Shown: one piece after another, positions 44,630 to 53,290 of the stretch | How the letters are laid out: the number at the start of each line of letters is the position of its first letter | Numbering within the stretch: the first letter of the stretch is position 1 | Source of the DNA: Anaerolineales bacterium | GTDB taxonomy: Bacteria > Chloroflexota > Anaerolineae > Anaerolineales > Villigracilaceae | Direction: 5' to 3' | DNA length: 64,000 nucleotides | Assembly (NCBI GenBank): GCA_030583905.1 | Contig: CP129481.1 | Location: 1,426,001 to 1,490,000, forward strand | Notes under the pieces: model-generated | Database searches by the model: none | What the model was told of the DNA's origin: nothing | What the model saw: the letters and a program-made list of their open reading frames with translations, nothing else | Program-made: the position numbers and the translations under genes

Positions 44630-45340
44630 ATGAAAGCCTTAAATTGTCCCAACTGTGGAGCATCTCTGCCAACCGGCGCCGTCAAAGCGGACCTCGCCGT
44701 TTGCGAATTTTGCGGCACGACCTTTCGCATATCCAAGACCTCAGCGCCCGAACCAGATATGGGCGACCTTCTTCTCGGTGCTGATTTTGGGAGCAATACC
44801 CTGCTTGGCTGGGAATTGGTCAAGGATGGGGAGATCACGTTTCACAAAGGCAATCCCTCTGAATTGCGCGGCTTCTATAAACCTCGCATCAATTCGTATT
44901 ACGTGTTGATCAGTTCAGGCTTTTTAGACGACTTTGACGCGGGCATCACCATCAAATTCACCGATGGGGACGAGAAGTTAATCACTGCTGGCTTTTTCCC
45001 TCGCATGAACAGTGAAGGCGGGTATGCGGTGTATATCTCCCCTCAGGGGCAATACAACATCGGTTATTTTACGAAAGATACAAACGGTGATTTCAAATGG
45101 AACACCCTCGTAGACTGGACCTCTCACGCCTCGCTCCGCAAAGGCAAAGACGTGACCAACCGCCTGCGCGTCATCATGGACGGCGAAAAAATGCGTGTGT
45201 ACCTGAATGGCGTACTGGCAACGTCGCTCAAAGACAACCGCTACAAGATGGGCAAATTACATGTCATCGCTGAACCCAACGGCGAGACAAATTTGGGCGT
45301 TGCCTACTCGGATTTGCAAGTGAGGGAGGTTGTTAGATAG
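44630..45340 (+). CDS. Zinc-ribbon protein with a laminin-G-like (concanavalin-like) domain
   Basis: 236 residues. The N-terminus has two CxxC pairs (LNCPNCGASLP, AVCEFCGTTFR) forming a zinc ribbon. The rest is beta-rich with features of a LamG/jelly-roll fold (NPSELRGFYKPRINSYYVL, GGYAVYISPQGQYNIGYF, NRLRVIMDGEKMRVYLNGVL). No signal peptide, so it is probably cytoplasmic. The function is unknown. The remnant of an SDR 3' end lies just downstream. Confidence 0.75.
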   Translation: MKALNCPNCGASLPTGAVKADLAVCEFCGTTFRISKTSAPEPDMGDLLLGADFGSNTLLGWELVKDGEITFHKGNPSELRGFYKPRINSYYVLISSGFLDDFDAGITIKFTDGDEKLITAGFFPRMNSEGGYAVYISPQGQYNIGYFTKDTNGDFKWNTLVDWTSHASLRKGKDVTNRLRVIMDGEKMRVYLNGVLATSLKDNRYKMGKLHVIAEPNGETNLGVAYSDLQVREVVR

Positions 45341-45351
45341 CTGAAACCGAA

Positions 45352-45411
45352 GGTTTCAGTCCGCGCAGTTTTGCGGAGGGGATAAGGTCGGAGACTTCCA
45401 ACATCCACTGA
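45352..45411 (+). pseudogene. Remnant duplicate of the epimerase 3' end
   Basis: GGTTTCAGTCCGCG and then AGTTTTGCGGAGGGGAT match the epimerase gene at 44551 in 30 of 32 positions and would read GFSPRSFAEGI before a stop. No other part of a second epimerase is present, so the zinc-ribbon gene seems to lie between the gene and a copy of its tail. Confidence 0.6.
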
Positions 45412-45476
45412 CCAGAACTGAAGGATTTCCCGCAGGGACATCAACGCTATTTTATGACGAAGGGCTTGTAGGCATT

Positions 45477-45554
45477 CTTAACACGAATATTTCGAATGTG
45501 CGAATGATACGAATACATTCACAAAATTCGCTTATTCGCGCAATTCGCGTTAAG
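45477..45554. repeat. Palindromic repeat (TTCGAAT / AACACGAAT type)
   Basis: Arms CTTAACACGAAT (45477-45488) and ATTCGCGTTAAG (45543-45554) with several TTCG/CGAA words between. One mismatch in the arms. Confidence 0.7.
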
Positions 45555-45575
45555 CCTTTTGCTTGATTTCTCGTT

Positions 45576-45581
45576 TAGAAT
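45576..45581 (+). promoter_or_regulatory. -10 box close to a start codon (leaderless)
   Basis: TAGAAT ends 7 bases before GTG 45589; no ribosome site between. Confidence 0.45.
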
Positions 45582-45588
45582 CAACCCC

Positions 45589-46608
45589 GTGACCTCCATC
45601 CTCATCTTCGCACTCCTCACCATCCTCTCCGCCCTCGGCGTGTGGATCATCCGTCAATACGCCGAACGTCGCCGCATCATGGATCATCCCAATGAGCGCA
45701 GTTTGCATTCCGCGCCTACTCCACGCGGTGGGGGTGTTGCCATCGTTATTGTCGTCCTTGCGGCGGGATGTGTTGCCGCCTTCCACTTTAATCTCACGCA
45801 AAGCCTCATCTACCTCGTCTGCGGCGCGGTCATCGCCTACCTCGGCTGGCGAGACGACGTCCATTCGCTCAGTCCGCGTGTGCGCTTTGCCGTGCAAGGA
45901 CTGGTTGCACTCGCGTCTGTGCTTGGCATGGGCTATTTCAAATCCGTCACCATTCCGCTCTTCGGTCAACTGCAACTCGGCGCAATCGGCTTCATCGTCA
46001 CCCTCCTGTGGATCGTCGGTCTCACCAACGCCTACAACTTCATGGACGGCATCGACGGCATCGCGGGCGGTGTCGCGCTCTCCGCCGCGCTCGGTTGGAT
46101 GTTCCTTGCCACGCGCACGGACAACCACTTTGTCTATTGGGTTGCGCTTGCTGTTGGCGCGGGCAGCCTCGGCTTTCTCTTTCACAACTGGTCCCCCGCC
46201 AAGATCTTCATGGGCGACGCAGGCAGCACCTTCCTCGGTTACACCTTCGCTGTCCTGCCGCTCCTCTCCGCAAGTGAAGGCGGCGACGCCCTCATGCTCG
46301 GTACGCTCCTGATGTGGACCTTCATCATGGACGCGGGCGTCACCTTCATCCGCCGCGCCCTCAAACGCGAGAACGTCTTCGCCGCGCATCGCACCCACCT
46401 CTATCAACGTCTCGTCAGCAGCGGCTACAAACACGCAACCGTCACCCTGCTCTATATCTTCCTCACCCTCCTCGCCGCCGCCCTCGCCTACGCCTGGTCT
46501 TGGGGTCAACCCTACGCCCCGCCCCTCATCATTATTGGACTTCCCCTTCTCTGGCTCATCCTCTCTCGATATGTGAGAAAATTAAACACGACAAAGGACT
46601 TGAATTAA
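45589..46608 (+). CDS. Undecaprenyl-phosphate sugar-1-phosphate transferase (WecA/WbpL-like)
   Basis: 339 residues from GTG 45589; an earlier TTG at 45559 would add ten residues but overlaps the promoter. About ten hydrophobic segments. Family motifs: DHPNERSLHSAPTPRGGG, the Asp pair in WRDDVHSLSP, NAYNFMDGIDGIAGG, FMGDAGSTFLGY and AHRTHLYQRL. It should move a HexNAc-phosphate from a UDP sugar to the lipid carrier, starting a polysaccharide chain. MraY is related but differs in the HRTHLYQ region. Confidence 0.9.
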   Translation: MTSILIFALLTILSALGVWIIRQYAERRRIMDHPNERSLHSAPTPRGGGVAIVIVVLAAGCVAAFHFNLTQSLIYLVCGAVIAYLGWRDDVHSLSPRVRFAVQGLVALASVLGMGYFKSVTIPLFGQLQLGAIGFIVTLLWIVGLTNAYNFMDGIDGIAGGVALSAALGWMFLATRTDNHFVYWVALAVGAGSLGFLFHNWSPAKIFMGDAGSTFLGYTFAVLPLLSASEGGDALMLGTLLMWTFIMDAGVTFIRRALKRENVFAAHRTHLYQRLVSSGYKHATVTLLYIFLTLLAAALAYAWSWGQPYAPPLIIIGLPLLWLILSRYVRKLNTTKDLN

Positions 46609-46643
46609 ATCTTCGTGACCCTTTGTGCCCCTTTGTGGTGAAA

Positions 46644-48761
46644 ATGCTCAATCGGATAAAAACCCTCGCCTCACTCTACCTCGAACTTGGTCCACGTTGG
46701 TCAGCCTTTCGCCTCGCCTACGCCTTCCGCCTCCGCAGCGGACTCATCCGCCTGCAAACCCCGCAATACAAATGGGATGACCGTCTGCTCAAGCATTGGC
46801 TCCAAGCCACCATCCCCTCCGATCCTGATTCCTACGCCACATGGCGTAAACAAAATGCGCCGAAATTTTTCTTTGATAATGTATCCGGTGGTCGAGTAGC
46901 CGAAGGCGTACCGAGACCACCCGTTGAAGAAGCAAATCGTCTTTTAAACGGCGAACTCAAATACTTCTCTCATGAATATCGTAAAACGGGTTTCCCGCCT
47001 GTTTGGCATGACGGAAATCAAGAACACTGGTCTCAAATCTCCGATGATCATGTCGCTGCGAGGCGCTCTTGGTCTTTGCCGAAGCAGCCCCCTCGTAACA
47101 GGGGATTGCTTCGGCGGGAAGAACAAGAGCCCGCCTCGCAAAGACATGTGGATATTAAGTATGTCTGGGAACCGAACCGCTTCGCCTTCGTCTACACCCT
47201 CGTCCGCGCCTACGCCATCACTCAAGACGAAAAATACCCGCAAGCCTTCTGGCAATTGATTCAAGACTGGGCAGACCACAATCCCCCCAACACTGGCGCC
47301 AACTGGAAAGACGGACAGGAAATCGCCCTCCGCCTCATGGCATGGGCATTTGGTTTCTACGCTTTCATCGAATCTCCATCTACTACCAATCTACAAATCT
47401 CCCAATTTACCCAACTCGTCGCCGCCCAAGCCGAGCGGATTCATGCCAACATCGGCTACGCCATCTCCACCCGCAGCAACCACACCATCAGCGAAGCCTT
47501 CGGTCTATGGATGGTCGGTCTGCTCTTCCCCGAACTAAAAGATGCCGAAAAATATTTGGCACTCGGCAAACGCCTGCTCGAAGAAGAAGCGACCAAACAA
47601 ATCTTCCCCGATGGCAGTTACGCCATGTACTCCCTCAACTACCATCGCTTTATCCTGCATCTCTACATCTACGCCCTCCAACTTGGCGAGATAAACCACT
47701 TTCCGCTTTCCACTCAACTAAAAACCTCGATCTCCAAATCTATTAATTTCCTCTCCCACCTCATCGACCCTGCCACCGGACACATGCCCATCTACGGCTC
47801 CAACGACGGCGCCTTAGTCTTGCCCCTCAACAACTGCGACTTCACAGACTACCGTCCGTTACTGCAATTAGGCTCGGTCATCACCACCAGTCAACCCATG
47901 TTTGAGTCTGGTCCTTGGGATGAAGATGTCTTCTGGTTATGTGGTGACCCCGCTGGTCGAGTAGCCCCACGTGCTCTTGCGGGGCGTATCGAGACCAGCA
48001 AGTTAGAATCCTTCCCCCACGGCGGCACCTACATCCTCCGCAACGCAAACTCACGAGCCATTATCCGCTGCACCGACTTTACTTCCCGTCCCTCCCACGC
48101 CGACCAACTCCACATGGATTTGTGGATCGGCAGCGACAACATCGCCATCGACGCTGGAACCTATCTCTACTCAGGCGAAGGCGTCTGGCGCAACGGACTT
48201 GCCCGCACATCCGCGCACAACACGGTGACTGTAGATAACAAAGACCAAATGACCATCGTCAGTCGCTTCACGTGGACGAATTGGGCGAAGGGCAAAGTTC
48301 TCAAGCAAACCGATAATCTTTGGCAAGGCGAACACGACGGCTACAGACCCGTCCGCCACAAACGCACGGTCATGGCATTGGAAGGCGACAGGTGGCTGGT
48401 CATTGACGATCTCGAATCAAACGAGCCGCATCACTACACCCTGCATTGGCTGTTGAATGATGTGCCGTTCACACAAAACAAAAACTCGCTTCACCTAAAC
48501 TATGAAGCGAGTACCTACAAAATCCAAACTGGCTTATTAAGTGGCGAAGGCAAATTCTCCATCCTCCGCGCGGATCCCAACTCCAACTATGGCTGGCGCT
48601 CGCGCTATTACGGTCACAAAGAACCTGCCATTTCCCTCCTGCTTGAGGCACATCGACCCGCCGCCCGCTTCTGGACGTTCTTCGGCTTTGAAGATGATGA
48701 GGGGGAGATGTCGAAAAGCGCTTTGAGTATAAATGGGCTGACGATCAAACTCGAGGACTGA
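46644..48761 (+). CDS. Heparinase II/III-family protein carrying three in-frame palindromes
   Basis: 705 residues from ATG 46644. Alpha/alpha toroid N-terminal half (IKYVWEPNRFAFVYTLVRAY, RSNHTISEAFGLW, YSLNYHRFILH) and a beta C-terminal half with DQLHMDLWIGSDNIAIDAGT. Such proteins are polysaccharide lyases or, next to envelope genes, modify the exported chain. No signal peptide is evident. Three palindromic elements are translated within it: GRVAEGVPRPP, the Arg/Pro-rich stretch around LPKQPPRNRGLLRREEQEP, and GRVAPRALAGRIETS. They fall in places where the family has loops. The open frame extending back to 46314 overlaps the previous gene and is not used. Confidence 0.85.
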   Translation: MLNRIKTLASLYLELGPRWSAFRLAYAFRLRSGLIRLQTPQYKWDDRLLKHWLQATIPSDPDSYATWRKQNAPKFFFDNVSGGRVAEGVPRPPVEEANRLLNGELKYFSHEYRKTGFPPVWHDGNQEHWSQISDDHVAARRSWSLPKQPPRNRGLLRREEQEPASQRHVDIKYVWEPNRFAFVYTLVRAYAITQDEKYPQAFWQLIQDWADHNPPNTGANWKDGQEIALRLMAWAFGFYAFIESPSTTNLQISQFTQLVAAQAERIHANIGYAISTRSNHTISEAFGLWMVGLLFPELKDAEKYLALGKRLLEEEATKQIFPDGSYAMYSLNYHRFILHLYIYALQLGEINHFPLSTQLKTSISKSINFLSHLIDPATGHMPIYGSNDGALVLPLNNCDFTDYRPLLQLGSVITTSQPMFESGPWDEDVFWLCGDPAGRVAPRALAGRIETSKLESFPHGGTYILRNANSRAIIRCTDFTSRPSHADQLHMDLWIGSDNIAIDAGTYLYSGEGVWRNGLARTSAHNTVTVDNKDQMTIVSRFTWTNWAKGKVLKQTDNLWQGEHDGYRPVRHKRTVMALEGDRWLVIDDLESNEPHHYTLHWLLNDVPFTQNKNSLHLNYEASTYKIQTGLLSGEGKFSILRADPNSNYGWRSRYYGHKEPAISLLLEAHRPAARFWTFFGFEDDEGEMSKSALSINGLTIKLED
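46887..46921. repeat. In-frame palindrome 1 in the heparinase-like gene
   Basis: GGTGGTCGAGTAGCCGAAGG on the left and CGTACCGAGACCACC on the right; arms GGTGGTC and GACCACC. Same family as 47952-47999. Confidence 0.8.
47051..47148. repeat. In-frame palindrome 2 in the heparinase-like gene
   Basis: Outer arms TGTCGCTGCGAGGC and GCCTCGCAAAGACA, inner arms GCCGAAGCA and TTGCTTCGGC with CCCCCT/AGGGG at the tip. About 98 bases, same family as the intergenic repeat at 43649-43732. It adds about 33 codons without breaking the frame. Confidence 0.85.
47952..47999. repeat. In-frame palindrome 3 in the heparinase-like gene
   Basis: GCTGGTCGAGTAGCCCCACG on the left and GGGGCGTATCGAGACCAGC on the right; nearly the same outer arms as 46887-46921. 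Confidence 0.8.
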
Positions 48762-48770
48762 CCGGTATTG

Positions 48771-48776
48771 TATAAT
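48771..48776 (+). promoter_or_regulatory. -10 box close to a start codon (leaderless)
   Basis: TATAAT ends 8 bases before ATG 48785, overlapping the region right after the heparinase-like gene. No ribosome site between. Confidence 0.5.
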
Positions 48777-48784
48777 CTTTCTCC

Positions 48785-51004
48785 ATGAGAAGTACCTGGT
48801 TTCAAAAATCACCAAAATTGGACTGGAAATTATTTCTATCTGTGCTTGTCGGCGCATCCTTTGTGCTTGCATTTTTCCATCACGAAAGGAATTTTTGGGG
48901 ATCAAGCCTGTGGATGCAAGCCGCTATTCTTGTTTTTTTTATTCCCTTGGCATCTGTTCTGATTCTCTTTTTGCTAAAACGGATATGGTCCGTTTGCCAA
49001 ACCCTTGAAAAAAAACGCTGGCTATACTTTCTCATTCCTGGCGCGATTATCGCCATGATCCTGACGGCGCGTTTTTTTGTAGCCCCGTCTGTTCAACATG
49101 AATTGAAGATCATCCCATCGGAGGGGCAATCCGGGCGCATTGAACTGTATGAGATCAAAGCTCCAGCCGGAAGGGTTGTTAATCTTTCAAGGATTGACAG
49201 GGCGGGCGGATGGACCCTTGAGAACAATACTCTTGTGACCGATGAGCAAAACCCCGGAATTCTCACATATTCGTTCTTTGGACCCATCGGGGATGACGTC
49301 AGTCTTCTTTTCTCGCAATCGCTGGAAAGCCGGGATGTCATCGTTGTTTTGGATGGAAGAGAACAGGCGGTTGAACTCAATAGCAGTGATGCAGGTCTTA
49401 AAGCCGTGGAAATTCCCACATCCTACAAGGCGGGCATCCCCGCGATTTTGATCCTGATCCCTGTCGCTGTAGTAGATTTTCTGGCATTCTTCTTTTTTCT
49501 TTTATTTCTCTGGCTTTTGATTGAACTTCCCCAGACGATGCCTGATAAAACCGAGGGACGTTTTCCGCTCTCGCATCGAACCGGACTGGTGATTCTGCTT
49601 GCCGTTTCGCTCCTGCTTCATGTCCCCAACTTTTTTGCTGTCCCGCTCCTCATTGATGCGGACAGCCCCAGCTATTTGCAGGGTGCAGTTCACTGGGCGG
49701 AACATGGTAATTTGGATGGGGTTCCCTTCTTCCGCGGTCCCGGCACGACGTTCTTGTTCATTCCCGCTTTCCTGTTTTTTGGGAATGACCCGTGGGGCGT
49801 GAAACTCGTTCTTCATTTGATGGCGGTCGGCTCTGTTTTTGTCAGTTACAGGCTGGGATGGCAGCTCTTTCAACGGCGTTCATTTGCCTTCTTCGCCGGG
49901 CTGATCACCCTGCTGATCCCTGAAACTTTCTTTTATTCGAACTTCGTCATGTCGGATATGCCGAACATGTTTTTCGGTCTGTTATTTTGCTCGCTGCTTC
50001 TATCCACTCTGGAAACATTCTCATGGCGCTGGCTTCTCCCAACCATGTTGACGGCGTCTTTCCTTACTCTGCTTCGCCCCGAAAATGTGATCTTGTTGGT
50101 CATTGCAGGCGGTTTTCTGCTTGTAAAGCTGTTCATCGAACACGGCAGGGATATGAGCCAATTTCGGCGAGCGGTTCAAATGCTTGGCGTCTCTGTGCTG
50201 GTGGCGGTCATCCCGTTGCTGCTCTGGGCGGCGCGCAATGACCGGCTGCATGGTTTCTTCGGCTTGAGCAATTACAGCGGGGAGGTGTTGTACACGGGTT
50301 GGGTGTATTACGGTGAAGCCAGCGGACTTCCCTTTATCGACACAGACTCCGAAGCAGTTGGAAAAATAAACGAAGCGGTCGAAGTATATAGCGGGGAGAT
50401 CGACTATCGCGACGTTCCCACCGGCTGGGAGTTATATCCCGCCTTGGTCGAGTATGGATACACCAGCGGAGAAGCTTTCGAATTGCTCGGCGATGCTGCA
50501 AAGGATTCCATGCGCAAGGATTGGAAACTCACCCTCGACCTGTTATGGATAAAGCTCAGAAAAAGCCTGGTGCCGGAAAACATTCCCAGCCTCACGTTCC
50601 CACTTTCCGAAGAGCGAACAGACATCCCGGATGAGCAGGGACAGAAAGCAGGATCAGACCTGAAGGAGGAAAGAAGCGTTTTTCCCGTCTTCATTCAATG
50701 GCAGCGGGCGGCGTATGAATGGGTCAACCTCTGGTATCGTTATTTTTATTATCCGGTTTTCCTGCTCAGCCTTGGGATGGTGTTCCTCGCGCTGTATCAG
50801 AGGCGTTTTTTCGCGTGGGCTCCGGTGGTCGTCATCACAGCCAGCCGCGTGTTTATTCCCATCGTCTTTGGTCTGGGGAATTGGCGGTATGTGGTTTCCG
50901 GGCTTGTTTTTATGCCGTTGTTCTTCCTGCTTGCCGTTTATTCAGCGATGGGATTTTTGTCCATGTTACAGAACGGGGAGCCGATTAATCCAAAGCCTGA
51001 ATGA
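48785..51004 (+). CDS. GT-C fold membrane glycosyltransferase (family 39-like)
   Basis: 739 residues with roughly a dozen hydrophobic segments. The segment LIDADSPSYLQGAVHWAEHG after a membrane helix holds the acidic residues that GT-C enzymes use for catalysis, and SDMPNMFFGLLFCSLLLS follows in the usual second loop position. An extra N-terminal part with three membrane segments and a roughly 100-residue external domain (about 100-210) precedes the GT-C core. It should take a sugar from a lipid carrier and put it on an outer acceptor. Its 3' end overlaps the convergent thiolase-like gene by 20 bases. Confidence 0.82.
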   Translation: MRSTWFQKSPKLDWKLFLSVLVGASFVLAFFHHERNFWGSSLWMQAAILVFFIPLASVLILFLLKRIWSVCQTLEKKRWLYFLIPGAIIAMILTARFFVAPSVQHELKIIPSEGQSGRIELYEIKAPAGRVVNLSRIDRAGGWTLENNTLVTDEQNPGILTYSFFGPIGDDVSLLFSQSLESRDVIVVLDGREQAVELNSSDAGLKAVEIPTSYKAGIPAILILIPVAVVDFLAFFFFLLFLWLLIELPQTMPDKTEGRFPLSHRTGLVILLAVSLLLHVPNFFAVPLLIDADSPSYLQGAVHWAEHGNLDGVPFFRGPGTTFLFIPAFLFFGNDPWGVKLVLHLMAVGSVFVSYRLGWQLFQRRSFAFFAGLITLLIPETFFYSNFVMSDMPNMFFGLLFCSLLLSTLETFSWRWLLPTMLTASFLTLLRPENVILLVIAGGFLLVKLFIEHGRDMSQFRRAVQMLGVSVLVAVIPLLLWAARNDRLHGFFGLSNYSGEVLYTGWVYYGEASGLPFIDTDSEAVGKINEAVEVYSGEIDYRDVPTGWELYPALVEYGYTSGEAFELLGDAAKDSMRKDWKLTLDLLWIKLRKSLVPENIPSLTFPLSEERTDIPDEQGQKAGSDLKEERSVFPVFIQWQRAAYEWVNLWYRYFYYPVFLLSLGMVFLALYQRRFFAWAPVVVITASRVFIPIVFGLGNWRYVVSGLVFMPLFFLLAVYSAMGFLSMLQNGEPINPKPE

Positions 51005-52145
51005 TATGACTCACCGCCGTGGATGCGGGACCGCCCAGCGACTGGATCAGTCCGAACCTTGCCCCTTCGACCTGGTTCGCCTCCGCCTGACCTCGTAACT
51101 GGATCGTCGCTTCGACGGCTTGATACACACCCGCAGCCCCGCCGGGGAATCCGCGCGCTTTCATGCCGCCCATCGTCGCGCAGGGAAGTTTGCCTTTCAG
51201 ACCGATCGAACCATCCGCGGCAAGTTTCCAGCCATTTCCCTTGATCGCAAATCCGACCGCTTCCAGTTGCAATGCGGCGTAGATGCTGAATGCATCGTGA
51301 TATTCGAAGAAGTCGATGCCATCCAGTGTCATGCCGACTTGTTTCATCGCCTTGCCCGCGGAGATTTGTGCCGTGTCGAAGTACAGCATGTTCTTGCGGT
51401 CGTGTAACGCCAGCGTATCGGAAGAAGCCGCCGATCCGGCGATCTTCACAAGTGGATTCTTAAAGGTTGGCGGTAGCAGCTCGCGGCGGGTCAAAAGAAG
51501 CGCGGCAGCGCCATCCGCATTGGGAGCCATGTCGAACATGTTGAGTGGATCGCTGACCATCTCCGCTTTAGCATAAGTTTCCGCTTTGATGGCTTTGCGG
51601 AACATGGCGTTTTTGTTTGCAACACCATTTGCGTGCGCAGTGAGTGCGAATCCCGCGAACCCATCCTTGGGGACATCATATTCGTGCATGTAACGCTTCA
51701 TCAAAAGCGCCGCCTGCGCGGCGGGAGTCAAGCCCTGTACGGCTTCAAAATCCGAGTCGGAGGTGGTGGCGAGCGCTTCGTCCACTGCCGCGCCGACTTT
51801 GTCCGTGAATTTCTCCACGCCGACGACGAGCGCGACATCCACCATGCCGCTTTTGACGGCGAGATAGCCCTGACGGAGCGCCGCCCCGCCCGATGCCCCC
51901 GCCGCTTCGACCGTCACGGCTTCGATGCCGGGTAGCCCAGAATAATCCGCCAGCAGCGCGCCGACGTGCGCCTGCCGTGAGAGATTCGGCGCAAGCATGT
52001 TGCCCACGAACAATGACTGCGGCTTGATCCCGCCTGCATCATGGATGGCGTCATGGATGGCGGCATAGGCAAGGTCACGCAGACCAATATCCCAATGCTC
52101 GCCGACTTCGGTTTGTCCTATTCCTGCAATAACGACGTCTGTCAT
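50985..52145 (-). CDS. Thiolase-fold protein of the HMG-CoA synthase complex, catalytic Cys and His missing
   Basis: 386 residues. Overall match to the archaeal-type acetoacetyl-CoA thiolase (GLRDLAYAAIHDAIHDAGGI, MFDMAPNADGAAALLLTR, FFEYHDAFSIYAALQLEAVG). The nucleophile that normally sits in VEAACASGG is Gly83 here (VEAAGASGG, codon GGG), and the catalytic His of the GHP motif is Phe333 (GGMKARGFPGG). His283 of HDAF is kept. In archaea this enzyme forms acetoacetyl-CoA and passes it to HMG-CoA synthase through a DUF35 protein. With these changes it is unlikely to be an active thiolase and may serve as a scaffold. It follows HMG-CoA synthase by 54 bases. Confidence 0.88.
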   Translation of the reverse strand: MTDVVIAGIGQTEVGEHWDIGLRDLAYAAIHDAIHDAGGIKPQSLFVGNMLAPNLSRQAHVGALLADYSGLPGIEAVTVEAAGASGGAALRQGYLAVKSGMVDVALVVGVEKFTDKVGAAVDEALATTSDSDFEAVQGLTPAAQAALLMKRYMHEYDVPKDGFAGFALTAHANGVANKNAMFRKAIKAETYAKAEMVSDPLNMFDMAPNADGAAALLLTRRELLPPTFKNPLVKIAGSAASSDTLALHDRKNMLYFDTAQISAGKAMKQVGMTLDGIDFFEYHDAFSIYAALQLEAVGFAIKGNGWKLAADGSIGLKGKLPCATMGGMKARGFPGGAAGVYQAVEATIQLRGQAEANQVEGARFGLIQSLGGPASTAVSHIIQALD

Positions 52146-52161
52146 GTTTTATCCCATTTGT

Positions 52162-52185
52162 AGGGGCGACGCATGCGTCGCCCCT
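52162..52185. repeat. Perfect palindrome between HMG-CoA synthase and thiolase genes
   Basis: AGGGGCGACGCA followed immediately by its exact reverse complement TGCGTCGCCCCT. The word TGTAGGGGCG also begins repeats at 57379 and 61786. Confidence 0.85.
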
Positions 52186-52199
52186 GCGTTTTATTGATT

Positions 52200-53282
52200 T
52201 TATTTCATCGCCAATTTCCCGCGGAAGCGGACATAGGTGGCGTAGTCAATTTCGGTTCTTCGCGCAATGTATTCCTGCGTTTTCGTGGCGAGTCCTTGTT
52301 TGGCGGTCACTTTGTCGGTGACGGTAATGTCGAAGGCGTCTGAACCAGCCCCGGACCCGAAAGAGACGACGAGGATTCGGTCACCGGGTTGGGCGATGTC
52401 GAGAGTCGCAGTCAAGCCAATGATCGCCGCGCCCGCGTAAGTATTCCCAATGATGGGTACGAGCAGACCGGGTTCGATCTGTTCCATCGAGAAGCCAAGC
52501 CCTGCCGCGACGCGTTGCGGAAATTTCGTGTTCGGCTGGTGGAAGACCGCCCACCTGTAATCCTTGGCGGTCGTGCCAGCCGCTTCCATCAGGTGCGTGG
52601 CGGCTTCGGTGATGTGCTTGAAGTAGGCGGGTTCGCCGGTGAAGCGCATGCCGTGCTCGGGATATTTCTGATATTCGCGCCGCCAGAAATCGGGCGTGTC
52701 GGTGACGTACGAATACGAGAAGTTGATGGTTGCCAGCGACTCTTCGGCGGGACCGACGATGTACGCGCCGCCGCCCGCGCCCGCGGTGTATTCGAGCGCG
52801 TCGCCGGGCTTGCCTTGCGCGGTGTCCATGCCGATTGCCATGGCATAGTGACCCATGCCCGAGCCGACCAGCCCCATCGCGGCGACGAGCGCTTCTGTGC
52901 CCGCTTTACAGGCGAATTCCCAGTCTGCGGCTTGGGTATTGGGGACAGCGCCAATCGCTTCGGCGACCAATGTGGAAGTTGGTTTGACCGCGTACGGATG
53001 CGACTCCGACCCGACCCAGACCGCCCGCAATTCAGCTGGGTCGATCTGCGCGCGTTTCATGGCATTCCGCGCCGCTTCGATGGACATGGTGATCACGTCT
53101 TCGTCCAGTCCGGGCACGGCTTTCTCTTTGATGGGCAGTCCGCCCGTCTTGCCCGTCCATACGCGCGCGACTTCCTTGGCGGGCAGACGGAATCTCGGCA
53201 CATACGCGCCGTAGCCGACAATGCCGACTGGCTTGACGGGTTTGAGTAAGGTGGGGGATGTTTGGGGAGTAGGGGTTGTCAT
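52200..53282 (-). CDS. HMG-CoA synthase, archaeal type
   Basis: 360 residues. It joins acetyl-CoA to acetoacetyl-CoA to give HMG-CoA, the second step of the mevalonate pathway. Catalytic Cys125 in [12 protein letters not shown] and His248 in [11 protein letters not shown] are present, as are [20 protein letters not shown] and [14 protein letters not shown]. The length fits the archaeal form rather than the longer eukaryotic one. An unusual Thr/Pro-rich N-terminal tail of about 18 residues precedes the first strand; ATG 53282 may be too early. It is read first, then the thiolase-like gene. Confidence 0.93.
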   Translation of the reverse strand: MTTPTPQTSPTLLKPVKPVGIVGYGAYVPRFRLPAKEVARVWTGKTGGLPIKEKAVPGLDEDVITMSIEAARNAMKRAQIDPAELRAVWVGSESHPYAVKPTSTLVAEAIGAVPNTQAADWEFACKAGTEALVAAMGLVGSGMGHYAMAIGMDTAQGKPGDALEYTAGAGGGAYIVGPAEESLATINFSYSYVTDTPDFWRREYQKYPEHGMRFTGEPAYFKHITEAATHLMEAAGTTAKDYRWAVFHQPNTKFPQRVAAGLGFSMEQIEPGLLVPIIGNTYAGAAIIGLTATLDIAQPGDRILVVSFGSGAGSDAFDITVTDKVTAKQGLATKTQEYIARRTEIDYATYVRFRGKLAMK

Positions 53283-53290
53283 TTCATAAC

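Noticed and set aside
45550..46509. Open frame of 319 codons on the minus strand
   Set aside because: Antisense to the sugar-phosphate transferase gene; very acidic, low-complexity translation.
46314..46643. In-frame extension of the heparinase-like protein
   Set aside because: It overlaps the end of the preceding transferase gene in another frame and reads as Arg/Pro-rich nonsense.
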